A stretch of DNA of 64,000 nucleotides from Thamnaconus septentrionalis (GCA_009823395.1 CM020518.1:15489001-15553000), one strand, 5' to 3'; positions 39,291-52,132 are shown, numbered from the stretch's first letter. Numbers and translations are program-made. The notes: generated from the sequence alone by a model not told the origin.

Positions 39291-40739
39291 CACTGTGCTA
39301 CTTAGACCAAAAGATCTGCTCTTTATTTCCCCACAGCTGATTCCAGAGTGCGATTCCAACCCCTGTTGCCCCACGGAAATAAACCTGCGCCCGCTATTCC
39401 GGTGTGTACTTGTTGATAAGTGCGCCGAGTTGCAGAAGTACTCAATTTTGAAGATAGTTTTGACATCACCTCCCCTACCTAGCTTCCCGTCTGCGGCGTG
39501 ACCTACCCCGGCTCCGAGAGGGAACTGTCAACCGCAAGCTTTGTGGATCCGCGCGTGTCACTTATTCTCCAGTAAAAATAAAAATAAAAAAAAACAGCTA
39601 ATGATGATGTTTAAAAAAAAATCTTCTACATCGCCCATGCTAAGTTAAGTTGCCATGCCGCGTCGCCCCGTGAGTGATTAGCTCCAAGAACTGTGAGGCT
39701 TTTGGGGATCCGTCCTTCAAAGCGTCCTCCTTCTCCTTTCCTTTGGTCCTGTGAAATGAAGATGAGCCGGAGATCAAGTGGATACGCTGCAACACAGCTG
39801 TCGAGGCATCGGCTAAAATTAGCTTCCTGGAGAGAGTTTGCAACACTAAGTTTGCCAAACAGAACTTTTTCTCCTTTTTTTTTTTTTGTTTTGACAAGGG
39901 TGCCGCCAGCAGGGAATCGTACTTTTTTTTTTTTTTTACTTATTTTTTTTGACAACGTCGCCGCCTCTCTCTAACTCGTCGACTGTCGGGGTCGGGATGC
40001 ATCGGCGCTGTCGTCAAAGGGAACAACCGGCGCCGCCGTCCTCCCCGAGCTGGCGGGACCTATAGCCAGTGGCCCGCCGGTGTTGGCCGCTGTGGGAGCA
40101 TTCTGTGAGATTCAAAGCGACTGGATCGCATCAAAGAGTTGTCGCTGAACCTTTGCCATCGTGCGTCCATTCGGGGAGAACATGGGAAAATTGGCCCCCG
40201 CCGCCAACCCCCCCCTTTTTTCCTCCCCCCTCTGTGAAGAACATCTCCAATCCCTGAAGTGAGTCGACTCCTCCTCCATCCATTCATCCATCCATCCAGC
40301 GCCGCGCTTCTTTTCAATCATCTCTTTCTTATTAGAGCCATGACTCCGGGCTAATATCAGCCAGTTAAGATTCATCATCTGAACTAAAAAATGATCAGTG
40401 GACCGGTTGGCTCCTGAACATTAAAGGCTTTCTGAAGCCAATTACGACACCGGGTTTAGCTCGGAATGCCTTTCCTCCCGAACGCGGCGCCCGTTCCTGG
40501 GCGAGAGGGCGAAAGTCATTAGCATTAGCCGTTGACACGGACGCCCAGTTGCCGTGCCAAAGTGACAGGAGCTCCCCGGCCGATCCGACGAAACATCGCA
40601 GGACTTTGCTTTCATCCCTGCTCGCTTTTGACGAGCCGGCGCTGCTTCGCATGCATAGAGCCGCCCCCAGCATGCGCATCACGCGCGCGCGCGTCACCAC
40701 CCCTCAGACCGTCTCATAACCCACCACCCCCGTTTTGCC
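39291..40739. other. Intergenic, no gene recognised
   Basis: T runs at 39868-39888 and 39921-39937, C run at 40207-40215, and a CpG-rich block at 39955-40090 and 40440-40700 without any recognisable coding domain. Confidence 0.45.
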
Positions 40740-40945
40740 ATTTCTCATTCCATTAAAACCTTGAATTATTCAAAGCAGACGAAATTGATTTCTTGATAGT
40801 TTAATCGCAAATCAAAAGCAAACCTCGGGGCCCCCGGTTCATTCCCGCGGGGCAATTTTTGACAATCAAATATTCATGGAGAAAAGAAATGTTAGCAGAT
40901 CATTTCTGCTTCTGGCTGATTAGGCAGACACAATGAAATTCAGAC
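40740..40945. promoter_or_regulatory. Candidate conserved non-coding element
   Basis: Repeat-free, dense in motif-like words: TGAATTATTCAAAG, AATTGATTTCTTGATAG, TTTAATCGCAAATC, TTTGACAATCAAATATTC and GCTGATTAGGCAG. No coding potential. The most enhancer-like patch in the window by eye; composition-based inference only. Confidence 0.33.
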
Positions 40946-42724
40946 GGAAAGGGGGCGGCGGGGAGGACAAAAAAGAAGGAGGAGGAGGCGCGGAATTAGC
41001 TCGCGCTCCGATATGCCGCCGAAAAATTGAAAGCAAGATAAGATTTTCAGGCTTGATGCTGTGATCCGGGAGGGGGAGAAAAAAAAAAAAAAAGCCCAGC
41101 CCACCCCAGGGGAAAACAGAGCCTGCCCTTTCCCGCTATATAAAACCAATTTGCTGCATGGCACAACACTAAATTAACTACGTGTCCTTTTTAACAAGTA
41201 TTTTTTTTATTTATAGTGAGATTCATATCTGCAGCCTTTTCAAGAGAGTTTGATCGATTCAAGCCGGACACCAAATCCAGTGCGCAGAGTTTATGTCTGC
41301 CTTTAGTTCACTTTGTTCTGGCCGTCCTGCCCTTTCCATCAGCGATACCAGTGTCTGAACGCCATTCAGCGGCCAGATTAGATTTGAGTGGCAAATTAAA
41401 GAGGAGCTTGTTTTAGCGGAAGACTTAAAGGAGCAACTTGACGTTGCAATCTCGTGACAGAATCAGATCAGTTTGCCCCCCTCTGGTCTGCAAAACAGCA
41501 GGCACCACTCACACGACATTTAAAGGTATTTATAGCTGTTTGGATGTTGTTCCCTTTGGACTTCCGGCGGGCGTGTTCCTTCTTTGCCCGGTTCTGTTTC
41601 ATAGTGCTGAGTGGACTGACTAGAAGACTCGTGAACTTTTAAAACTTCCCAAGGATTTTCAAAAGACCAACGCCTGACACCTGTCACGACTTAAGGTAGT
41701 TTGTTTAGTTGGTTTTGGGTTTGTTTTTTTTTTTACTCACCAGATGAAGAAGGAAATTTGTCCAAAAGATTTTTTGATTTTTTTCTTCTGTTTTCTGTTT
41801 TAAACTGCAGCTTCACTGGTGTAACTAGTCCAAACACACTGTGACGACACAGGAGAGGATGTCTGGACCTGCTGCTATTTTCCTGTTTTATTTTGTAGTT
41901 TCCGTCCCTGCATCTCCTGTCCTGCGTGTCACTTCCTGTTCGGTCCACCCTGCGATCCTCATTTATTTAATTGTTCTCGCTTGCCTCCCCAACTCCTCGT
42001 TATCCCTTACAGTGATTCGCCTGCGTTATATCAGCGGCTTCCAACCCTCTCGTCATTTTCTGGAAGTCTGCCTGCAGTTCTGCTGCTGATCTCCCTCGGT
42101 TGTCCATCCATGGTTCGTTCACTGGCTGATTTCTGTTTTGATTAAGTGATAAATTCGAAGCATTTGCTGTTTTCTTTTTCTTTTGCTGGTTAGTTTTTTT
42201 CTTACTTTCTATGCATTTGTGTTAGATTTTTACCAGACCCTGAGCTTTTTTGCGACATTTGATCTATTGAGTCTGAGATTTATTACCTCTTCTGCTGACA
42301 AGCTTACAAATGAGGAAAAATGACATTACAAAAGAAAACAATTAATTGTACTTCGTGTCCTCCACTAAACGCTATCTGTTTTATTTTAAACGGCGTGCAA
42401 ATGTTGTGCCAACTTCGACGCTCACTCACTGTCACAAACATTGTTGTCTTATTGTTTGTACAATTCCTCCTATTTTGTTTCAACATATGAAAATAATCTA
42501 ATTGAAGTGTTGATATCAGAAGTGCAAAAGTTGGCATGTTGCTGCCATACCATAACATACAAATGTTGCCATTAGTTATCCTTCTTTGCTGTGATGTAAT
42601 CTCATTAACATGATTTTTTTTTTTTGTAATCTAGGGTAGTCATAAGTTTATTTAAATAAAATGATAATTTTTAGGCTGTCTGATGCCTGTCAAAGGGGAA
42701 AAACTTTGTGTTTTTGTAACCCGG
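40946..42724. other. Intergenic, no gene recognised
   Basis: An A run at 41080-41093, otherwise moderately AT-rich. The segment about 41850-42110 has cacttcctgttc/ttttattttg words shared loosely with 7990 and 31990. No exon supported. Confidence 0.45.
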
Positions 42725-42726
42725 GT

Positions 42727-43680
42727 TTACAGGGCCCTGCATTGGCGTGGCCACCGGGGTAGCTGGGGGTGGCACTGGCTACCCCTGGAATATGATTGGC
42801 CACCCTGCCTGGCCACCCCCACCAGAGCTGCCAATCAGTTTGTCAATCAGCTGCCGATCAGTTTGTCGACGTTCATTCACGATTGATTGAGGATTCACGT
42901 CTGGATGCATTTCAACTCCGTCTTGCGGAAAAGGCGAAAACAAGGGTAAGCAAACAGTCGCTCTGTGCAGTGTTGAATGATGTACAAATGTTTCAATTAA
43001 GTTAATAAGTAAGGTTTAACTCCAGTTAGCACCGTACTCTAATTAGCATAATGAATTGAGATGTATGAGAAGCATTAGCCTGCGCCGGTAAATGTGGAAA
43101 AACAAAGGTACGTCACTGCAGCCCCAAGCAAGACTAACTAACTAACTTAACTCACACACTCACTGTATGTATGTGTGTGAGCGCCTCTGTCGCCTATTAA
43201 TTGAAAGTTGCTTCACAAAATAAAAGTGTCGAGGCTTCTTTGGGTGGAGGTTAGACTTTTAGCGTTAGCTTTTAGCTCGACCAGTCGTGTTGTAGAGTCC
43301 ACACAGGCTGTGTGTAGCAGACAGCCGCTGTGTCACACAGCCAGTGTGGACACTACGAGCCTGAGTGACACAGCGCCTGTCAGCAACACAAAATACAATA
43401 CGTGTCCAGCGTCACGTATTACACGGTTTCAGTCTACAACAAGATTTATTTCATACACGTGTGCAAACAAAACAGATTGGGGTTGCTGTACCATACCATT
43501 AGAGGATGATATAATTGCATGTGATACCCATGTGTGTTTCATTTTAAGGAAAGTGATTTTCTGACTTTATTATTTCTAACCAAATGAAATGCATGATTTC
43601 TTCAGGGGCAGACAGTGATAGAGACAAAGCAGGATGAAAAGGACTCAAAAATTGAGACCTTTTTCTCAGTAAACTAAGGT
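42727..43680 (+). mobile_element. Possible hAT element 5' part
   Basis: CAGGGCCCTGCATTGG at the left resembles a hAT terminus and is followed by GGCCACC-rich subterminal repeats, both direct and inverted, to about 42830. At 43635-43679 the frame reads DEKDSKIETFFSVN, which resembles the short leader before zinc-finger hAT transposases. No right terminus and no transposase body were found. Weak call. Confidence 0.35.
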
Positions 43681-43943
43681 GTATTCAGCTGTCATAATCC
43701 TGTTTGTAAATAATACACATAAACTGTATACTTGTAATGCAACTCAAACTTTAGTAACTTGAATGTAATTCTCACAAAGGGATTTTTGATGTGTACACAC
43801 TTTGTACCTGTTATGAATTTTAAAAAAAATCATTCATAACTAAACTCAGTTGTTAGTTTCCATCTCTATAAGTTAACAAAGATATATAGATACCTATGAA
43901 ACACTTCTTTATGTTGCTGAAAATAATACTACTAGGTTACTAG

Positions 43944-44539
43944 CAGTGATGGGCAGTAACGCGTTAGAAGTAATGCATTACTGTAATCTGATTACTTTTT
44001 CAAGTAACGAGTAAAGTAAGGGAGTACATTTGCAAAAACAGTTACTAGATTACTGTTACTTTCCCGCAAGCTGCGTTACTCAAAGGTAGTTGTTGTTTTT
44101 GTTTTTTTCGTGAGACTGTCTCATGACAAATATATGAGCGTCGCGACGTATTCGCGACGTGCAGATATACGTAAACAGACAACATTGAGCGCGAGAGAGA
44201 GCAGGACCGTGCAGCCCACCAGTGGAACGGTTGTTCAGTTTAGGTGGATTGGTGCTTTCCCCGCAAAGGAACCGACTGTCTGATAGGAGATTTGAGCAGC
44301 TTTTGCTGATGCGATAATAACCACGGTTTCACTCCAAAAGAAAACAAAAAACCATAGGGCTTTGTCAGGGTAGCCATATACTGAGACCTTAAATGTGGCA
44401 TGCAACAGCATTTTCTCTGTTTTGTCAAACGCATGATTGCTCCTCACTGCACTTTACCACCTGTTAAAAGATGTAAATGTTAATAATTTGGAAAATAATC
44501 AATACAAACAGATTTTCATTTATATATATTCATATATTA

Positions 44540-44602
<63 letters not shown>

Positions 44603-45043
44603 TTATTTCTATGCTGGGATATGCAGAAATATAAGTTAACAGAAAGAAAGAAATGCTTTATGTTATGAAAATATTGTGGAATGTGCAGAAAATAGATTTA
44701 AATGTTCAACAATTTTCTTCAACTCAGACTGTTGTATTTAATTAACTTGATCTGTTCCTGATACAATTTGCATAAAGTTAAGATTGAAAACTAATAATAA
44801 AAAAAAAAAAGTCTGTTTCATTTGATTCAATTTAATATGAAAACGGAAATAATAGAATTATAGGATTTATGGTGTGTTCAGTTTGTGCATCATGATTTTG
44901 AAAAGTAACTATGTAAAGTAATTAGTAAAGTAACTAATTACTTTTGACAACAAGTAATCAGTAAAGTAACTGGATTAATCTCTTGGATAAGTAATCAGTA
45001 GTTAGTAACTAATTACAATTTCCAAGTAACTTGACCAACACTG
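43944..45043. mobile_element. 1.1-kb CAGTG-ended DNA element
   Basis: The left end CAGTGATGGGCAGTAACGCG and the inverted right end (reverse complement CAGTGTTGGTCAAGTTACTT) frame 1100 bp. Both subterminal zones are packed with AGTAACT/GTTACTT and GATTAC words in opposite orientation. The interior differs from the 3458/38280 pair, so this is a related but separate family. It contains a (TA)n tract at 44549-44596. The weak minus-strand frame at 44235-44447 has no recognisable transposase motif. The 8-bp flanks do not match. Confidence 0.72.
44549..44596. repeat. (TA)n microsatellite
   Basis: Alternating TA tract inside the 1.1-kb element. Confidence 0.95.
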
Positions 45044-45059
45044 CCGGTGAGTAGCATAG

Positions 45060-46036
45060 CATTCTAGTGTGGTGTCCGAGCTTCCAGTTAGTCCTTGTTT
45101 ATTTTTTTTTATTTTTTTTATTAAAACCAGTCGGGATTTCATACCACTAGCTAATGTTTGAAACCATGAATGTTGATATGTGAACGCTGTGTGTGTTTTA
45201 ATTTTTTTGATTTTTGCTTGGTTGCTGTGTATAATTTTTTATGGCCAGATTGCTCGGCGTGAACTAAGTAGGGCTCTCAGCGCACGTTTCCAGCCGACAG
45301 TGTGTTCTACGAGTTTTGTTTTCTCCTTACGGCTCGTGAAATTTGATTTAAATATTCGGTAAATTATAGTTAATTTGAGTTTTCTAAAGTAAATGAATAA
45401 TTCTATGCCCGCTGTGCAGGCTGTTTTTTTTTTTGTTTTTTTTTACCTTGGTTGGAGTCCTGCTAGATCCTGTGTGCTGCCGTCCACCGTCTCCTGCTGC
45501 AACCGAGCTACTTCCCACCTTGGACACCACCTGCTCCTACAGTAGTGACTGTGGACTTGCTTTGAGAGAGGGTGGTAGGATTTTTTTTTTTGAGTGCACT
45601 CATTTGATTTCGTTGTTTACCAGAGAAAACATTTTGTTTGTCTTTTTTTGTTTTGAATGTCGAATTGAGGTGTGAATGTGTTTATATATCGGTCCTATTT
45701 AGTTATTATAATGGTTGATGACTGGATTTTGATAACTGTGCTTTTTGGTAATTATTTCTAAACTGGATTTCTGATATTCCATTGCTGGTTCCCGGATTTT
45801 ATTTTTATTTCTCTGAGTGTTGCGATGGTAAAATTCCCATCCTCGGTTTAATTCATTATAATTTTTTTTTGAAACGTACCTGCTCGTCATCGTGTGATTT
45901 TTGGGGTGGAATTCACACGTCCGTTCCAACAGACAGGTTGGTACCCAGCAACCTCCTCATTGAGCCTGGATTATAAGAAGCCCTTGTTTTGTGGAGCGAC
46001 TCACCCTGTCTGAGGCCACAGGTATTAGAAAGGGTT
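45060..46036 (+). mobile_element. Possible solo LTR or LTR fragment
   Basis: The 3' part has features of an LTR R-U5 region: GGATTATAAGAAGCCCTTG, then TTTTGTGGAGCGACTCACC, CTGTCTGAGGCCACAGG and a closing GGGTTACA followed by TTTTTGTCAGCG. That last junction resembles an LTR end plus primer-binding region of fish Ty3/gypsy-type elements. No pol coding is nearby and the 5' limit was not found. Weak, pattern-based call. Confidence 0.28.
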
Positions 46037-46657
46037 ACATTTTTGTCAGCGTTTCAAGTCGCTCAAAGCCTTTGACGGAAATAATACAATTAATGTCAGT
46101 TCTCTGAATGCCGCGTGACCGCTCGCGCAGTTATTTCAACCAAGGTTTTTGAAATCCCCTCACTCGTTCCCTCACAGTACATTAGCAAACAAAGGAGCCC
46201 CCGAGCAGCTCCAATTCACCGCTGAGATGTGATCCTTCCAGAGATTAAAGTCCATTTTGAGGACCCGGAGAGAGTGCTGGATAATTCCGCGGGTTTCGAG
46301 ATTCCTCCGTCTCTTTACATGAAAGGGGGACACGGGCGGAAAAGCGGCGGAGGTGAGCGAGGGTGAAGAGAATAAACCAGCCAGATCAAACGCCAATTCA
46401 GGGGAATGGCGAAGTGACGGTGGGGGAATTTTTTTTTAATGCACTTCCTGAGCACTTTTCGCCGAGGTTAATTCACCCCGCCTTCCCTCTCGGCCGCAAG
46501 CGTCCGGACGCGTCTCTTCAAGGCGCGGGAAGACTGACTCGCTCCGACAAGGAAAAGCAGCAGCAGCAGCAGCAGCAGCATCAGATGTATTAGTCCAACA
46601 GATTGTATTAGCGCTGGGAACATACTTCTGCCCAGCTGCTTACATCCCTCCCAGGCG
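46037..46657. other. Intergenic, with (CAG)n
   Basis: Contains a (CAG)7 tract at 46558-46579 preceded by a CpG-rich stretch (46460-46550). No exon recognised. Confidence 0.45.
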
Positions 46658-46770
46658 TCCTCCTCTCAGGCCCCAGAGGTGCATGGAGATTAAATATTGC
46701 CATGATTGCAGGATATGCTGATACACATCAGTGACATCTCCCCCAGATTGGTTACGACACCTGGTGTTTG
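46658..46770. promoter_or_regulatory. Candidate conserved non-coding element
   Basis: Repeat-free, with GGAGATTAAATATTGCC, ATGATTGCAGGATATGC and GATACACATCAGTGACATC. Composition-based inference only. Confidence 0.27.
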
Positions 46771-46913
46771 TCCCTCCCTCTGAACCCTCATGGCTGCCAT
46801 TAGCGTAACATTATGTTGTTGTTGGCCTTTTTTATTTTTTTTTGTTTTGTTTTGTTTTTTTCCCCACTGATGATGGCTTTAATCACTCCTTGACATCATG
46901 GCCAGGGTCTGTG

Positions 46914-47270
46914 TTAAAGACGCTCTAGGTAACTTTCGGTGGAAATGGCGAAGTGACGAAGTAAACGCGCTGCAGCGCTAGTTTATTGATGTGGGGAAAA
47001 ACAAATAAGTCGCCTAGCTGAGCGCTCGTGTGTGCTCAGGAAATAACCGTATGTGACGTTGACATGGTCAATCCTATCGTGTAACGACACACACTTTTAT
47101 GACTGCCGGGTCGCGCCTGAAAGTTACTTAGTGCGGTTACAGCATTGTATGATCAACCCCTCTTTGTAATAGTAGTATGTAAACATTCATCCTAATAATC
47201 GTTTATCTACCGCTTTACTGAGTTTGGAATCATAATTTTATGGTGGAAAAGTTACCTAGAGTTGCTTTAA
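46914..47270. mobile_element. 357-bp MITE with CTCTAGGTAACTTT TIRs
   Basis: The left end TTAAAGACGCTCTAGGTAAC and the reverse complement of the right end (TTAAAGCAACTCTAGGTAAC) match, and the match continues into ACTTT and a GGTGGAAA/TCCACC zone. There is no coding capacity. I recognise the terminus as a common fish MITE pattern but cannot name the family. No target duplication was clear. Confidence 0.82.
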
Positions 47271-48059
47271 ACATTATTTATTTTTGTTACCAATATGCAT
47301 TTGCATCGACGCAAAAATTAAATACAACTGCATATTTGTGTGTTTTTATTTATTTATTTTCTAAAATCTGTTTTATTTCTTTCGGGTAACAAACTCTAAT
47401 TACTCCATCAATCAAACATCAGACTTTTCAACTCAGTAACCAAGACAAATATCATCATAAACAAAGTTATTATGGTGCCTTTGTGCAAAGCATTCATCAA
47501 GTTTCCTTCCTGCTTCATCAATTTTTCTCATCTCAGACTTTCTGAGTTTATCTGTAGACATTTCTCAACTCCGCTTGTCGGAAAAACATCTCTGCCGGCA
47601 GGCGGTATCACCGGCGGGAGGCCGTCACCCAGAGGTGACAGGATCAGCAGGCACTGTGGGAGCTGTAGTTTATGGCGACGGTGGGCTTTAACCTCTACAA
47701 AGGCTTTAATAACAGAAGACAATCAACACTGGCTTCAAACGGCGGTGGGCCTCATCAAATAATGTGGCGAGCCGAATTAAGCCCGCGGGATGTGAGTTTG
47801 ACACATGCTGTTTTCTGGAGATCTGCAGAGGATTGTTTGATTTGATTATTTTTGAGTTGGCGGGGAGGGTCGGCTCCACTCGATTACGACAAATAAAAGG
47901 ACTCACGTGCATATGCTCCTTCATGCCTTTTAACATTTACAAACCAAGTCTAATCCTTATTTAAAATGTTTGTCCCCGTCCATTGCCAGCAGCATCAGAG
48001 CACTAGCTGCGAGAGCGTGTGCGTGAGCCAGTCGACCTCCTTGAAGTTAATACAGTGTT
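47271..48059. other. Intergenic, no gene recognised
   Basis: No feature recognised. Open frames are short and domainless. Confidence 0.5.
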
Positions 48060-48180
48060 TAATTAACGGCGTCTACTTCCTTTCATGCCGTGGCTCTGGT
48101 TGATGTAAGGCCTTTTCAATAATGCATAAATCTGCGGCGGAGGCCCGCGCGGGATCGCGACATACATCACTGCAGGTCGA
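48060..48180. promoter_or_regulatory. Candidate conserved non-coding element
   Basis: TTTAATTAACGGCGTC and TTTTCAATAATGCATAAATC in a repeat-free, CpG-containing setting. Composition-based inference only. Confidence 0.27.
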
Positions 48181-51100
48181 GCCGCCCAATAATTTGGCCC
48201 CTCCAAGGTCGGCAACGCCGCCCCGACGCGGGCCGGCAAGAGTGGATTGGAAGTGAGTACCGGAGCTCGGGACTTCCTCTCGGTTGCGCCGCCGGGTGAG
48301 AATTCATTATTTACTCGCAGTCGTCGTGGTGCCACGTGAGAACTTCCCTCCGTGCGATAAATACTGCATGCGTGTTTTCACCTATGCAGCCGGAGTGGGA
48401 GTGTGATCCTAATGCACTTTAAACTGTGTGTTCCCGCTGCTACCCTCGGGGCTGCGTTTCACGTGCACTTTGTTTTCGTCGCTCTCTTGGCCTCTAATTT
48501 GGCGCAGTGGGCGCAACAAAGGGGTAAGGAGGAAAACGCAAACGCTCTTAGCCCCTCCGAGAAAATCCTGGGGAAAAAGCAGAGCGCTTGTCAGTGGCTT
48601 TGATGCCAAAGATGCCTAAAGTGCAGTGAGTGCCTGGCACGGAATCCTGCGCCTGTTGTTGGTGGTTTCTCGCCGGCTCGCCGCTGTTTGTTTACATCAC
48701 AGTCCAAGGTTGCAGAAGTGCTTGCGTCCGTGAAAAGCGCTTCACGAGGAAGGCGCTATTAGGTAAAAAGGAGCCCGAGCCAAAGTCATAAACGCACCTG
48801 TGGGCTCCGAGCCAGAGTGCCGGGCGCTACAGCTCGGCTCCGGCTCCGGCTTCGGGCTTCGGCTCGTGCTCGTGTTACATGTGCAGACTCGATGACGCGG
48901 GGTGGAGAAACGAGGTTCCCCTAGTAACTATGACCAATGCTCCACTGCCCTCAGGTGGATTTGCAACGACGCTGCATGCAAAGGATGCTACCCTCCAGCT
49001 GAAGGGCAGGAATCTTGAAGGGGGGGAGGAGGTGGAGGAAATCAAAGCATAGCTGTTTGAAATGATGGAATAGTCAATCGAAGACCATTAATCTGGCAAT
49101 GAAAAGGATGTAGGACCTTATGGCAAAGACGCCATCACACTCAAACGAACAAGGAAATTTGATTATTTTCTCAGCTCCAAAAAGCGAAGGGAGTGTTTTC
49201 CATCAGGATTCATTTAAATCTTACGGGCCGAAAGCTGTAAAGGTTAGTAACTTTCACCTGGATTCACCTGACTGGTCCATTTCATCCCCAGCTGTGGAAG
49301 TCCGCCCAGCAGAAAATCTTTCATTACTCACAGCTGTTGATTAAAAGCGCTTCCACAGTCCAAGAATTAGGACACATCTGGTTGCAAAGTATGACTGACC
49401 TCCCGTGACGTGCTCAAGTTCTCTGAAATAACACTCTTGGTTGCTGACCCGACTCGTCCGTTTGTGTGTGTGTCTGCGTCTGTTTTGTTCAGATTGGGAT
49501 TTTTTTTTAATGGCTGAACACGAAGTGACAAGAGACACGACGACAACATTTCCCTTTCTTTCAACGGACTTGGGCTCTACAGCTAACTACTGCTACTAAA
49601 CACGACACTGCCGTCTGCCGTGCTTGTTTAGTCCGCGGCATCAATTGATTCTTCTGGAAGTGGCGTCTGTCGCACTTCAATGACCTAAAAGACAGATGAA
49701 GTGTATCACGAGCAAGACATTCTAACAATTAATTTTAAAATTGTATTTTAAAAAAAAATCACATATAGTTGATTCGAGACTTTTTGCAGGGTGAACACAG
49801 AAGAAGGTGAGAACATATCTGGAAAAGTTTTTGGCTCATAAACCTTTCCTCATTAGAGCCTCCACCAGCACCGCCGCCACTGTTCACATACTTGCGATCG
49901 CCGTCGCAACTTAAAACTTCTTCCGCTTTCAAATCTAAGGCCAGCTGAAAACAATTCGAGGTGGATTTGCAGGAATTCGGACCCGGAAATCTCTGCGATC
50001 TGTGCGTGTTTGAGAAGAGGGAGGAGCAAAATCCCAGCCTGCGTTTCTGTGAAACGGATGATCAGACACGCGTGGACTGCTGTGTTAACACCCCTGTCCA
50101 GGTTTTTATCCGAAGGGGGCCAAAGAACTTTACAGATAGAAGAACAGTAAAACGTGCTAAAAAAAAAAAAAGAAAAAAGGGGGATTCACAGCTGCCTGTG
50201 CAGGCTTTAACCAGAGAGATAAGCAGCGGGTCAAATCACAGTCTTGCAGATCTAAACACCTGAAGGGCTGTGGTTCAAAAAAAAGAAGAAGGGAAAAAAA
50301 GGTGCCGTGCTCCACTTCCCTCAACCTCCTTGAACTACGTGTTTTAGGACGACTCATTTCAACGGAAATCTACGGTTTCCTCCAGGATTTGGGCAAGGAA
50401 TGAGGCGGAATCTCGTACATTGGTGGAAAAAAGTTTGCAAACACCTTTAAAATTTGATACAATCTCAAACAGTTTGAATTTTTGGTGAGGAAAAAAAAAA
50501 TCTTGTTCTTCTTTCGGAAGGTGTGGCTGATCAGGTGGACACAAACAAACATCTTCCGCCGCCTTTCCGTCACCCTAATTTATTTCTCTGGTCTTTCGAG
50601 ATCTTTGGGGATCCGATAAAATGCTCCCTCACTCGCCGTGGTCACTTGCAACTTGCCGGACTTCATCTCCTGCCAATGTTGCCAATCGTTTTCTGAAGGT
50701 TAGGACTGTCGACATGCTACCGGAGCTCTATAGAGCTGTCACTCCAAGAAGAAACTCCAAGAAATCTTCCAGCTGGACCCAGTGGTGACGTTGCACGCAA
50801 GCTGTAAACATAGAGCTAAATGTGGCAAAGGAATGGCGACGGAACAATCAAAAACTCCAGGATTCTGGGTTCTGTTCCCAGGACAGCACGTCGTGGGGAC
50901 GCTCACCGACTCACACGGCTTGTGTCGGGCCAGCGTGTATTTCAAGACAAGCCTTGGAGAAGAAGCTGCGGTTGAATGGGAAGGTTTCACACCTACGCCT
51001 CCATAGCGTCTCCAGTCCAAGCGGTTTTATTTATACAGCCCAGACGTTGCGCAGCGGCACAACGCACTGTGTTCATCTTACGAAAGGGAAGCAACTCACA

Positions 51101-52032
51101 GTCGCATATAAATAATTAAATAGGGAGCTGGAGAGAGGACGAAGGAGCGCTCCTCTCAGGATGGGGCTGTATGCATTTGATGCGTACAGAACACGGAAAA
51201 TCACACAGTAAGCAGGCGGCGAGCCTGTGGACCGGTGGAGATGATTCCTGGGTTACTGATGCATATTTAGAATTGTTTTTGTTTGTCCTCACATCTGGAT
51301 CTGTTGTTTGTTTTTTTGTTGTTGTTGTTGTTTTTTTGTTTTGTTTTTTTTTTTTGGGGGGGGGGATTTTAAACAATATGTGTATATAAAGTGCAAATGC
51401 ACCTTCACATTTTCACTTCGCTGTCAAACTATCCCGCAGCCTTCCTCCACCCACTTTAATTTCATATGCACAAAACATCCCAGGTGTTGTGGACGCCCCC
51501 GGCGCTGACAGCGTTCACATTTTATTTTTGTGGCTTGACGATCACATTGGCTGATCCCATCCACTGACTCGTGCTTTTTTGGCAGTGCGTCAACACGGGG
51601 CTGTTTGCTCTGTCTGCTCAAATAAGGAGCTCCTGGTGGAACGTCTCACGCATCATTAGAGGATAATGTGAAAGCTGGGCCCCAACTCCAGCAGCAGCAG
51701 CAGCAGCAGACTTTTGCACACCTCAGATAAAGTTTGTTTGGCTTGCACTGGCTGGTTCTCATTATATGCATGGGGAAAAAAAGTAGTCTGTTTGCTTCAA
51801 GATCTTTGCCTGTGATTTGTATCTATGTCCCCAAAAAATAGAATATTTCACTTCTTCAGTTGCCTCAGAATTCAGAATTCTTTCAACACTGGGTCAAAAC
51901 TGTACACCCGACCATTCCATAGTCACTTGGTCTATTTTTAGTGGGGTTTAAAACGTGTGTTTGTTTTTGTTTAGTTTTTTTCTCTTGTTCCTGAATAAAG
52001 GTCCAGTGTTTTTTTTTTGTTTTTTTGTTTTT
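48181..52032. other. Intergenic, no gene recognised
   Basis: Holds a short GGCTC/GGCTTC-rich repeat at 48832-48872, A-rich runs at 50160-50178 and 50276-50300, T and G runs at 51308-51366 and a (CAG)n at about 51691-51710. Open frames, including 49961-50263 and 50782-51115, have no recognisable domain. No exon supported. Confidence 0.45.
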
Positions 52033-52132
52033 TTAAGGAAGCCTGAAATTTAAGGTAGCCCACCTGCCGGTGCATTTCAAATATTAGGGCACAGTTGTCG
52101 GGCAGGCATCCTTAAATATCGAACTTCCTTAA
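52033..52132. repeat. 100-bp TTAA-bounded foldback element
   Basis: The arms are inverted copies. The left starts TTAAGGAAGCCTGAAATTTA and the reverse complement of the right starts TTAAGGAAGTTCGATATTTA; both go on AGG..GCC..CC. Both ends are TTAA (52033-52036 and 52129-52132). This suits a piggyBac-type TTAA target or simply a palindromic MITE. It would form a stem of about 36 bp with a loop of about 28 nt. Confidence 0.78.
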
